From Taxillus chinensis (Eukaryota; Streptophyta; Magnoliopsida; Santalales; Loranthaceae), in NCBI GenBank assembly GCA_023512835.1, contig CM042092.1:3869293-3933292 (forward strand): a stretch of DNA of 64,000 nt, given 5' to 3'. Each line of letters begins with the position of its first letter. The stretch's first letter is position 1. This document shows positions 11,768 through 21,935 of this stretch, piece after piece. A program made the position numbers and the translations under genes. The notes under the pieces were generated by a model. That model saw nothing but the letters and a program-made list of their open reading frames with translations, was not told the DNA's origin and did not search any database.

Positions 11768-13007
11768 TGTTATGTGAGGACCTTCCCTGAGGTATGAGTT
11801 ATGTTTTATGCATTTGTTTTGCATATGTTGTTTGAGATGTGGTTTAGCTCGTTGTTGTTGGATCTTGTGAGCCTTTTTGGCTTGTTGTGAGTTGCATTGC
11901 ACATGTGTGCTTGCTTGGTGATCATGTTGATGATCATGTGTTTGTGTTTGGTTGTTGTGCGGTGCTTGAGCTTGAATTTTGCTATGTCCTTTGGGGCATG
12001 TGTTTTATTTTCGAGGACGAAAAGTCCTAAGGTGGGGAGGATGTAAAGACTCGTATTTGGGTAGTTTTGAGAGATAGTCATTCTATGGGAATGTAACTAT
12101 CTGGACGGTAGTGTAGCCGTCGATGTGAGCATTTTGACTGTACTTGGGCCCGATTCCGAGTCGGGGCCCCGTTTGACCCGACTATTGACTTTTTGGGGTT
12201 TATTGGTTGACTTTGCATTTGGGAGGTCATTTGGGTGTAATAATATCTATTTAGTGTTGTGCTCATCATTTCGAGCATTTTGACTGTAGTTTGACTCAAT
12301 TCGGAGTTCGGGGCCTTGGAGGTCAATTTTTGTGTTGGGAGGTCAATTATTGACTGGGTCAATGGTTGACTAGGCCAGTTGACTGGCAGAAATATAAATA
12401 GCAGGAAAAAAAAAGAAGAAGCTTTCACTTTACGTTTCACGTTTGTGCGTTTGAGAGAGAGAGCTTGAGAGAGCTTCAAGGCCTTGGCGATTTGAGTTCG
12501 TGGAGCTCAAAGATTTACTTCAAGTAAGTGTCCTTGAACTTCTTATCTCTCTCTTGTTTTAGATCTGCACGAATTTATCATGATTTATGGAATTGAGCAT
12601 GAACCTTAGAATTTAGGGAAAACCAATTTTGGGTTAGATCTAATGGTTTAGCATAAGATCCGTGGTTAAGAACCGTTTTATATCATTGTGGATATATGTT
12701 TCGTGATTTTGGGGTTGATTAACTGTGTTTTTCATGAGGGTTGATAAGTCAACCATGAAAATCTAGGTTTAGAACTAGATTTCGGAAAACTGGAATTTTA
12801 TACGTGTTTCGTTGTTTTCAACGCGATTTAGAGGCGTTCTAGACGCGTTTTGAGGTAGATATCGTAGTTTGTTGCGAAACAGGGGTGTTAGTGAGCGTTT
12901 GGGAGTTTCTGGGCGTGTTCCAGACGAAGAACAAGCAAAACCGATGATAAACGGTACCACTGGGCGCGTTATTAGATCGAACTAACGAAAATCCGAAGTT
13001 CTGGGTC

Positions 13008-13185
13008 ATAGTTCGTAGACCCATAGTTCGTAGGTCGAAGGTTCGTAGTTCGTAGACCCGTAGTTCGTAGGTCGAAGGTTCATAGTTCGTAGGGTCGTAG
13101 TTCGTAGACCCGTAGTTCGTAGGTTCGAAGTTCGTAGTTCGAAGGTTCGTAGTTCATAGGGTCGTAGTCCGAAGGTCGAAGATCG
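13008..13185 (+). repeat. Minisatellite with CGTAGTTCGTAG core, in the forward LTR
   Basis: Short degenerate units based on CGTAGTTCGTAG with AGGTCGAAGGT or ACC spacers repeat over about 180 bp. Long open frames with YELRTYEL-like periodic peptides on the minus strand are a by-product of this repeat and not genes. Confidence 0.85.
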
Positions 13186-14147
13186 TAGCCTCGCTTCGAG
13201 TCTTCGAGGCGCGCTGCAGCTCCACACTCCGCAGCTACGAGTCGGAGGTTCTGAGCTACGAGTCGCAGCTCCAACAGTGTAACTGGACACTAGACAGCAC
13301 TGGACTGGACCTATTTACATCGTAACCTATACCCATCTACACACTTAAGTATATACTTAAGTTACTATGTAAATAACGAAATACCCCCCATTTGGATTCA
13401 AAGAAAAATACTAGAAAAATTAATTCCCACTCTTTCAAAATGTGAAAATTGGGATTTAGTGTAAAATCTCGGAAAAACCCAAAAGTTCATAGTGGTGAAT
13501 TTTTTGGAAAGTGGGGTTAGACATCTCGGAAAAATCCCCAAAAATCAGATTATCTTATTTATGATATGGGAACCCAATGTCGGGACTTTTGATTTCAAGA
13601 AAATAGGCTTTATGGGTACTTCCTTCATAAATCAAGGATTGAGGATTTACTTGTGAAGATCCAGCTACGTTTTAAAGGGAATGTTGAGAATGACATGCCA
13701 TACTCATGTTAGTGTGTTGGTGTGAGGTATTGGGGCATGGACTCCGTGACTTGTTTGGGTTCTCACCGTGATGCACCGATGGTGCTATGTGGTTGACGTG
13801 GCGGGCATGCACCGATGGCGGGCTGTGTGGCGACTATGGCCGGGCATATTGCGCGTGGACAGGCTAAGGCCTGAGTTGAGCCATTGAGCTCATGGAGCTA
13901 GGGCCGAGTGCCCCAGCTGGGATCCCATGGAGGATCGTAGACAAGTTGTCTTGTGTGAGCAAGGCTGAGTCCTGTTGTTTGTTGCAGGCTAAGTCCTGAT
14001 GATTGTGCACACTACACGGTGCACAAGTACACCGAGCATATACTATAGACTTATATGTGTTGCATGATGTGGAGTTTTGGGGTCACCTATTGAGCTTGTC
14101 GCTCACCCCTACTTGTTGTTTACCCTTTTCAGGTGTGACCCGAGACT

Positions 14148-16491
14148 TGTCACGCCCCCGAATTCCAGGGAACCCGGAACCGGGTACATGACTTCCCCTT
14201 ACCCGCACCCGAAAGGTCAAGGGGTTGGTGACTAGCACCAATAGAGACTACACCGGGGTCTTGTCTCAAATATGCAACCCTGTACGATCATACATCAAGG
14301 GTAATCCCGTACTTTCCCATATATCATCATGCATACAAAGAGTCAAACAGTCATACAGACATCACATCATACAGTATGCAAATACAACTGTCCACGGACC
14401 CATGTCCGGGATATCACATAAAACAATACAGAATATAACTGTATCATACATCAGAGTAGTGGGCGTCCTCCTGGAAGAAAGTCCTCCACTAGTCTCGGGT
14501 CACACCCGAAAAGGGTAAGCAACAAGTAGGGGTGAGCGACAAGCTCAGTAGGTGACCCTAACACTCCACATCATGCAACACATATAAGTCCATATCGTAT
14601 GCTCAGTGTACTCGTGCACCGTGTGGTGTGCACAATCATCGGGACTCGACTGCAACAAACATCGAGACAACTTGTCCACGATCCTCCATGGGATCCCGGC
14701 TCAGGGGCACTCGGCCCTAGCTCCACGAGCTCAACGGCTCAACTCAGGCCTTAGCCTGTCCACGGCGCAATATGCCCGGCCACGGTCGCCACACGGGCCT
14801 GCCATCGGTTCATATGCCTGCCACGTCAACCACATAAGCACCATCGGTGCATCACGGTGAGAACCCAAACAAGTCACGGAGTCCATGCCCCAATACCTCA
14901 CATCAACATACTAACATTAGTATGGCATGTCATTCTCAACATTTCCTTTAGAATTGTAGCCGGTCTTCACAAGTAAATCCTCAACCCTTGATTTATGAAG
15001 GAAGTACTCAAAGCGACTATTTCCTTGAAATTAAAAGTTAGGAAAAACACTGTTCACTTAGTCCCGGAAAAACACTGTTCACTTAGTCCCGGAAAAAACC
15101 TGTTCACTTTAGTCCCGGAAACACTATTCACTTAGTCCCGGAAAAACACTGTTCACTTAGTCCCGGAAACACTGTTCACTTAGTCTCGGAAAAACACTGT
15201 TCACTTAGTCCCGGAAACACTATTTACTTAGTCCCGGAAAAACTATTCACTTAGTCCCAGAAAAACACTGTTCCCTTAGTCCCGGAAACACTTGTTCACT
15301 TAGTCTCGGAAAAACACTGTTCACTTAGTCCCGGAACACTATTCACTTAGTCCCGGAAAAACACTGTTCACTTAGTCCAGGAAAAACACTGTTCACTTTA
15401 GTCCCGGAAACACTATTCACTTAGTCCCGGAAACACTATTCACTTAGTCCCGGAAACACTATTCACTTAGTCCCGGAAACACTGTTCACTTAGTCCGGAA
15501 ACACTATTCACTTAGTCCCTGAAATACTGTTCACTTAGTCCCGGAAAAACACTGTTCACTTTAGTCCAGGAAACACTATTCACTTAGTCCCGAAACACTA
15601 TTCACTTAGTCCCGGAAACACTATTCACTTAGTCCCAGGAAACACTATTCACTTAGTCCCGGAAACACTATTCACTTAGTCCCGAAACACTGTTCACTTA
15701 GTCCCTGGAAAAACACTGTTCATCGTCGTTTTTGCCAATTTTCTCAGCTAACGGCAACCCAAACAACCCCAAACACTCATAAACACATTTATTTTGATAT
15801 ACACCCCATTACACGTCTTAAATAACTCTAAATTTCATGTAATCAACGAAATACCTCTTTTATGCATTTAAATCGGAAGATTCAACCAAAAATTGGGTTT
15901 CCCCCAAATCTTAAGGTTCACCCCCAAATTCCATGATTTCACCCAAATTAAGCATGCTAAGCCTACTATGAATCATATAAGGAGTTAACATCCTACCTGG
16001 AAGATTCTTTGCGATCCACGAGCTCCAATCGCCCCAAAATCACCAAGAAAGCTCTTCACGCTCTTACCTCTCTCTCTCTCTCTCTTGCTCAAACACGCAC
16101 GCACCAATAATTGGAAATTAAAGAGATAAGGCGAGTTCTTAATTATATATATATACCGTTGCCAATAATTGGCCTCCCAAGAATAATTGACCCGAATGCA
16201 ATAATTGACCTCCCGAGGTCACGAACTCCAAATTGAGTCAAATTCTTGTCAAAACGCTCGAAATAACGAGCACAACACCGTTTAGATATTATCACACTCA
16301 AATGACCGCTCAAACGCAAAGTCAACCAATAAACCCCAAAAAGTCAACAATCGGGTCAAACGGGGCCCCGACTCGAAATCGGGCCCAAGTACGGTCAAAA
16401 TGCTCGCATCGACGACTACACTACCGTCCAGGATAGTTACATTCCCATAGAATGACTATCTCTCAAAACTACCCAAATACGAGTCTTTACA
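14148..16491 (-). mobile_element. Solo LTR, same family, inverted, inserted in the element 2 LTR
   Basis: Begins TGTCACGCCC and ends GTCTTTACA, the reverse complement of the surrounding LTR family. The 5-bp duplication AGACT flanks it (14143-14147 and 16492-16496). The uninterrupted sequence across the insertion point can be read inside the inserted LTR itself, where AGACT occurs once. The resulting inverted pair of about 2 kb arms could fold into a long hairpin if transcribed. It carries its own minisatellite at 15041-15722. Confidence 0.9.
15041..15722 (+). repeat. Minisatellite of about 28 units, in the inverted LTR
   Basis: About 28 units of two interleaved length classes: GGAAAAACACTGTTCACTTA and the shorter GGAAACACTATTCACTTA, each joined by GTCCC. 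Units are 23-25 bp with scattered substitutions and no unique spacers. The forward LTR has a different minisatellite in the corresponding middle part. Confidence 0.95.
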
Positions 16492-16821
16492 AGACTAGTG
16501 GAGGACTTTCTTCCAGGAGGACGCCCACTACTCGATGTATGATACATTTATGTGATATCCCGGACATGGGTCCGTGGACGATTGTATTTGCATCTTGTAT
16601 GATGTGATGTCTGTATGATTGTTTGACTCATTGTATGTATGATGATATATGGGAAAGTACAGGATTACCCTTGATGTATGATTGTACGGGGTTGCATATT
16701 TGAGACGGCACCCGCGGTGTAGTCTCCATTGGTGCTAGTCACCAACCCCTTGACCTATCGGGTGCGGGCAAGGGGAAGTCATGTACCCGGTTCGGGTTCC
16801 CTGGAATTCGGGGCCGTGACA

Positions 16822-18490
16822 TGTTAAATGTAATTGTTGGTAACGGCATTTCGAGAACATCATTGGGAGATCAGTGGTTCGAAATTGAAGTTGCTGTGGA
16901 GAAGCACCCAAGTTCGTATACCATTGGATGGATAAAAAGCCGAGGAGAAAATTGGTGTGTCAGAAAGATGCAGGGTCCCTATCACTTATTGGTAAGTACC
17001 ATGATGAGGTTTATTACGATGTGGTAGATATGGATGCTTGTCATTTGTTATTGGGTAGACCTTGGCAGTTTGATGTGAATGCCCAACATTTGGGCAAAGA
17101 GAACATTTATAGGCTAGAGAAAGGCGGTGCAAAATTTAACTTATTGCCTTTAAAGGAGGAGTTCCATTCGAAAACTGTAAGGACAAGAGACGATCTTTCT
17201 TAACAATGATGCAATCTGAGGCGGATGTGATTGAAGATGCAAAAAAGGCAAAAGAGGTGCATGCTCTTGTGGTGAAACCAGAGATTATTAATGTTGATAG
17301 TTCAAATCCAGAGGTACTAGATGCGGTTAAAAACTGTGTTGGAGGATTTTGTAGATGTGGTCCCGGATGACTTGCCATAGGGGTTGCCGCCTCTAAGAGA
17401 TATCCAACATCAAATAGATTAGGTACCTGGTGCTAGTTTACCAAATTTACCACGCTACAGGATGAGCCCAAAAGAAACAAAGATCTTGCGAGAGAAGGTC
17501 CAAGAATTATTGGACAAGGGATTTATTCGCGACAGCCTGAGTCCTTGTGCGGTGCCGGCTTTGTTGACTCCCAAAAAGATGGAAGTTGGAGAATGTGTGT
17601 TGATAGTCGTGCTATCAACAAGATTACTATTGGATATAAGTTTCCTATACCTCGAGTGGATGACATGTTGGATCACTTGAGTGGCACTCAAGTGTTTTCC
17701 AAGATTGACTTACGTAGTGGTTACCATCAAATTCGAATCAAGCTTGGAGATGAGTGGAAGACTGCTTTCAAGACTAAAGAGGGGTTGTTCGAATGGTTGG
17801 TGATGCCGTTTGGTCTTAGCAATGCACCAAGTACCTTTATGCGCGTAATGAATCAGGTACTCAAGCCTTTTAATGGCCAATTTGTTATAGTTTATTTTGA
17901 TGATATCCTGATTTATAGCAAGACCGAGCATGAGCATATTGAGCATTTGAGGCTAGTGTTAAGCGTGTTGCGTGAGAATAAATTATATGCTAATATGAAG
18001 AAGTGTATATTCCTAGCCAAGAAATTATTATTTTTTGGGATCTGTGGTTAGCTGTGATGGTGTCATGGTGGATGATTCTAAAGTAAGGGCAATCAAGGAG
18101 TGGCCAACTCCTTCGATTGTGATGAGCTCAGGAGCTTTCTAGGATTGGCTAGTTTTTACGGGAGGTTTATCGGACATTTTAGTACCATTGCTGCCCCATT
18201 AACCGAATGCTTGAAGAAAGGAAAGTTCCAGTGGAATGAAAAAAGCTGCTAAGAGTTTTCAGGTCTTAAAGGGGGAATTATGTCAGGCGCCAGTATTAGC
18301 ACTCCCGCGATTTTACTAGATTAGTTGAGGTGGACTGCAATGCTAGTAGAGTTGGCTTTGGTGCTATATTATCTCAAGAAAATGGGTCGATAGCCTTCTT
18401 CGGTGAAAACTTATGTGAAGCCCGGACGACTTGGTTAACTTATGACAAGGAGTTTTATATAGTTTTGAGCTCTCTCTGATTTGGGAGCAT
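16822..18490 (+). pseudogene. Ty3/gypsy protease, reverse transcriptase and RNase H relic (element 1)
   Basis: A protease remnant lies at 16822-17203. Its active-site triplet region is degraded, and its end is recognised by VVDMDACHLLLGRPW. Reverse transcriptase follows, with frames 17462-17580 and 17545-18051 joined by a frameshift near 17577. It shows [27 protein letters not shown] and the catalytic YFDD at 17893-17904. RNase H is spread over 18060-18490 in several frames ([22 protein letters not shown]). Stops and shifts make it non-functional. Confidence 0.9.
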
Positions 18491-18667
18491 TATTTGAACA
18501 AGGTCGTTAATGCATTTCACGGGGGAGCTGCTTTGTTGGTGTCTTTGCATGTTGACATTGTGAGATTTGTTAAGCTAAAACTATTATGCGCCGATGTGGG
18601 AGACTAATGTTTATGTCATTGTACCTTACCCGAACTTGAGGTCGAGTTCTTCTTTGGTGGGAGAGAA

Positions 18668-19062
18668 TGATACGGTGGCTTGAGAAGCAAGCAACTTGGA
18701 ACGCAAGCACTTAGGACGCAAGCAAGACTTATCTTTCCTTTTAATTATTTCCTTTTAATTACTAATTTAATAGTTTCCTTTTAATTTCTTTTATGCGAAT
18801 TTCCTTTTATGTAACTTTTATGTAATTCTTTGTGAGGCTATAAATAGGCCCTTAAATCGTTGTAATGATACACATGAATTTTATTCTCGTTTTATAAACC
18901 TATATATTGATTCACTCAATTTGTTCTTTGGGTTTGTTTGGATTGGCAACCTGTTTAGGAGATTTGATCGTTCGTTATCGATCTCTTGTAGCTTCCGCGC
19001 TGCGTCAAATATTGTAACCGTGGATGCTTCTCAGTTCCATCCCTAGTGTATTGGCCGCTTCA
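18668..19062 (+). mobile_element. Presumed 3' LTR of element 1
   Basis: Starts TGATACGGTGG directly after the purine tract GGTGGGAGAGAA. It contains a TATA-like CTATAAATAGGC near 18838 and ends near CCGCTTCA. No second LTR copy is in the window, so the right edge is approximate. Confidence 0.6.
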
Positions 19063-20255
19063 TATTCACATAAAATGATGTTGGTAAAGAGAAACTTTAA
19101 GCCGAGATGCAAGGTCATTTGGCGGATCGTGATTTGCTGACTTTCATGGCAAGCCCTGTGTGGTGTTTTTCAAATCTCATATGATATAATATAATTTAAA
19201 GTTTAACAAAAGACTAACGTGGCGAGCAAGCGAGAAACACAATGAGGGACAGGACCACGGAAGCCCTCAGATTTTATCTCATATATATGTATCTAGGCAG
19301 CTACTTAAAAGACTCTGATAAATATGAAAGCTACGGATGGGGGTTGTTCGGCTGAAGTAGGGAGACGGGCCATGCCACACACAACAGAGGCCTAACGGCC
19401 TAGGCTTGCTTAATTAACACTTGTGGCAGAAGAGGCATGGCGATTGTGAACCAACTCAACTGAGGCCTAGGCTTAACATTTGTGGCCGAGAAGGGATGGC
19501 AAGTGGAAACCAAAAATGTCTAACTATTGACAACTGGATGAGGCAAGTGGTTGATGTCGGTTGTGTCCTAGGCAGTTGGCAAATGGGAACTTAGGGATAT
19601 GTGGTGCAAGCATTTGATTCCTAAGTGGTAACTCGGATGCATGGTCAAATGGATATGGAAATATAGAAACCTATATAAAAGATTTTTTTGACCTGCATGT
19701 AGTTTCCCTTTATTCCAAGTCAGTCATAGTCGTGGCAACAAATTGTGTGGACCAGACCACAATGATCACTAAAAAGAGGCAAGGTGCAAGTTCACTGATG
19801 TTCTGAAAAGCGTAGGTGAAAATAATTCTGAAAAAGTAAGGCATTTTACCTTCTTAAATAAAGTGGCGGTCATAAAATGGTAACATAAAATTATAATTCC
19901 TAAAATTTAATATTCTTTTGGAAAAATACCACCATTATATTAATACAATAAAAACATAGAATATATATTGGTGCTTCCAAGTGGAATTTTGTTAGTATCT
20001 TGTCCTTGCAAGATACTATCTACCCATGCAGTATATTATTCATTAAAAAAATACACATACCAAAATAGCATCATTTTGACCCAGCAACATAAACGCTGCG
20101 GTGAAAGCTCATCATTCGTTAGTATTACTAACTTAGCTAACTCTTTATTTTTCTTCAAATTTTCAGGTTCAAAAAATGAAATTAGCCCCTGCACCTATAT
20201 TTTATTTAAATATAATTTAAATATTAAATAAAAATAAAATAACATTACTATTACA
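19063..20255. other. Intergenic, nothing recognised
   Basis: No gene, RNA or clear repeat boundary. A stretch near 19320-19660 has a slightly higher GC content and repeats AGGCCTA and GTGGCA motifs loosely. It is probably old element sequence. Confidence 0.5.
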
Positions 20256-20854
20256 TGTTAGGATTGGGTCAAGGTACAAATCCATCCGCTTTAGACTCGT
20301 CACATCACTCACACGACTTTAAAACGCGTTGTAACATTTCTAGGCCTGCTCTATCTCATTAACCCTCTTGACCTTCCCTAATTCTTTCAATGTGTAACAA
20401 CTTTCCAACAATCTCTCCCTTTGTCACAAACCACATAATAAGATATACCTATAGAACTAAGCTGCAACCATGTGGGATTGTCATGGAATTTTCATTGCGG
20501 CTCCCCCTCAATCCACATCCCGATTGATATCATACTAGTTTGATCACCTGGTGACAGGAGTTTGTATTCCAATCCAACATTATTGCATACCACGGGACAC
20601 TGGCTTGATCACACCATATCGAGAAAATTTTCGATATCATGAAATATCTTTTCAGGGACAACCAAGCTCTGATACCATTTGTTAGAATCAGGCCAAGGTG
20701 CAAGTCTATCTGCATGTCACAATATTATCTGTGTTGGACTTACTACATCGGCCCACACGGCTTTAAAACGCATTGTAACATTTTTAGGTCTCCTCTACCT
20801 CATTAACCCCCTTGGCCTTCCCCAATTATTTCAATGTGAGACAACTTTTCAACA
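20256..20854 (-). mobile_element. Complete TRIM retrotransposon
   Basis: A terminal-repeat retrotransposon in miniature. The two LTRs, 20256-20410 and 20680-20854, both start TGTTAG and end CAACA. The internal region is about 270 bp with no coding capacity. On the minus strand the primer-binding site TGGTATCAGAGCTTGG (initiator-Met tRNA type) lies next to the 20680 LTR, and a purine tract GGGAGAGA lies next to the other. TTACA flanks the element on both sides (20251-20255 and 20855-20859). The left LTR has lost about 17-20 bp relative to the right one. Confidence 0.93.
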
Positions 20855-21896
20855 TTACAAACTTTAAATTAATATATTTATAAATACAATTATAGGCTAA
20901 TACAAGATAATCTTATATTAATATTTAATTTAAAAATAAAATACAAAATTATATTATTATTTAGTGGTGATCTAAGTGTTGGTCTATATTTACCAAGTCG
21001 GCTAGGTGAAACTTTCTTTTTTACTTCATGGAAAGCCACTAGGTAAAAATAATTGAGATTTCCATTACGCCTTCACTTAGGATTGTCACAGCTGTTATCC
21101 TATTGTTTTTTTCTAATTTACATATTTAAATTAATTTTGTTTTCCTATGTAATATATCACAATAAATTCTCTTAATCACTTTCTATATAATTAAAATAAT
21201 ACTTTATATTTTTATTTTTATTTATTAACAATTTTTTTATAATTTAATATAAAATAAATTAAAAGTGTAAGTTATAAAAAACGTGAAGAGGTGAGAGAAT
21301 TTTTTTTATATATGTGCTAATAGCGATCAATCAACTACATAAAACTTATTGTGATCTCATCAACAGGGTAATAATTGATAAGAAAAAGATGGTTTTATTG
21401 TAGTGAAATAAATGAATTAAAATCAAATTATTGATATATTTGACCCATTATTAAGTAAAACTATAGAGGAAAATATAAGTTTATGACAAAAACAAAAAAC
21501 AAAACATGTGAAACAATAGTTAGCATATGTAGGGATGACAATAGAACGGGTTATCTCTTGTGTACCCATCCTACTCGACCTTATTAGAACGGGTTTGGAA
21601 TCTACTTAACTAGGTTCAGGCCAGGTTTAAAATGAATTTGTTTGACCAGTCATGGATTTGGGATTGGTTTGGAATAGGAGTGACCTGTTCCAAATCTATT
21701 TTAATATGAATATAAATAACATTATTATGGATCATGTCGGGTATCCATCCCGATCCGACCCTATTAGGACAGATTTAAAATCGATTTAATTGGATTCGAG
21801 ATGAATTTAAAATAGATTTTTCTTAAACGAAAGGAGACAGGTTTGGAATAAAAGTGTTCAATCCCAAATTCATTATCATACCTAAGGGTACATCTT

Positions 21897-21900
<4 letters not shown>
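20855..21900. other. AT-rich intergenic with a diverged internal duplication
   Basis: No gene. Around 21535-21870 two loosely similar stretches share GGGTTT, CCATCC, CGACC-TATTAG and ACGGGT or GACAGATTT motifs, like an old degenerate repeat. Confidence 0.45.

Positions 21901-21933
<33 letters not shown>
21901..21933. repeat. (TA)n microsatellite
   Basis: Uninterrupted TA dinucleotide run. Confidence 0.95.

Positions 21934-21935
<2 letters not shown>

Larger units (their letters stand above)
1..12069 (+). repeat. Segmental duplication, copy 1 (contains NCED copy 1)
   Basis: This block matches 36117-48134 almost base for base, in the same orientation. The offset drifts from 36116 at the left edge to 36094 at the NCED gene because of small indels. 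The match is already complete at base 1, so the left limit lies outside the window. On the right the match runs through the gag relic and the polypurine tract and stops about 28 bp into the LTR that begins at 12042. It carries the NCED gene with all of its upstream sequence, so a whole regulatory unit was copied. Confidence 0.95.
11773..16821 (+). mobile_element. LTR retrotransposon remnant (element 2) inserted in element 1 protease
   Basis: Flanked by TGTTA on both sides (11768-11772 and 16822-16826). Within the element, 11773-12041 is the end of an internal region that finishes in a polypurine tract, GGTGGGGAGGA. A long 3' LTR follows from TGTAAAGACT (12042) to GTGACA (16821), itself interrupted by another LTR. 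The 5' LTR and nearly all of the internal region are absent, although the left edge still starts with TGT right after the target duplication. On either side, the host protease reading resumes. Confidence 0.85.
12042..16821 (+). mobile_element. 3' LTR of element 2, split by an inverted LTR
   Basis: LTR from TGTAAAGACTCG to GGGGCCGTGACA. Its parts are 12042-14147 and 16497-16821, about 2.4 kb once the insertion and one target duplication are set aside. It follows the polypurine tract directly, as expected for a 3' LTR. A minisatellite (13008-13185) lies inside. A diverged relative is at 51338-52487, and the solo LTR at 35387-36045 shares its ends. Confidence 0.85.
10506..19062 (+). mobile_element. 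Ty3/gypsy LTR retrotransposon, 5'-truncated and nested (element 1)
   Basis: Reading left to right, the parts are gag with a CCHC zinc knuckle (10506-11772), a foreign insertion (11773-16821), protease, reverse transcriptase and RNase H (16822-18490), a purine-rich tract GGTGGGAGAGAA (18656-18667), and a presumed 3' LTR from 18668. The 5' LTR, primer site and start of gag are missing. Gag begins abruptly at the joint with the NCED 3' flank. Integrase is mostly deleted. The order PR-RT-RH places it in the Ty3/gypsy group. Confidence 0.85.

Noticed and set aside
13006..13290. Minus-strand frame with repeated YEL/RT tripeptides
   Set aside because: Product of the CGTAGTTCGTAG minisatellite, not a gene.
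15041..15722. Regular 23-25 bp repeats resembling a CRISPR array
   Set aside because: There are no unique spacers; units abut with only GTCCC between them. It is a minisatellite in a plant LTR.
16822..18051. An active Ty3/gypsy polymerase
   Set aside because: Frameshifts near 16975 and 17577, stops in RNase H, and loss of integrase show that it is dead.
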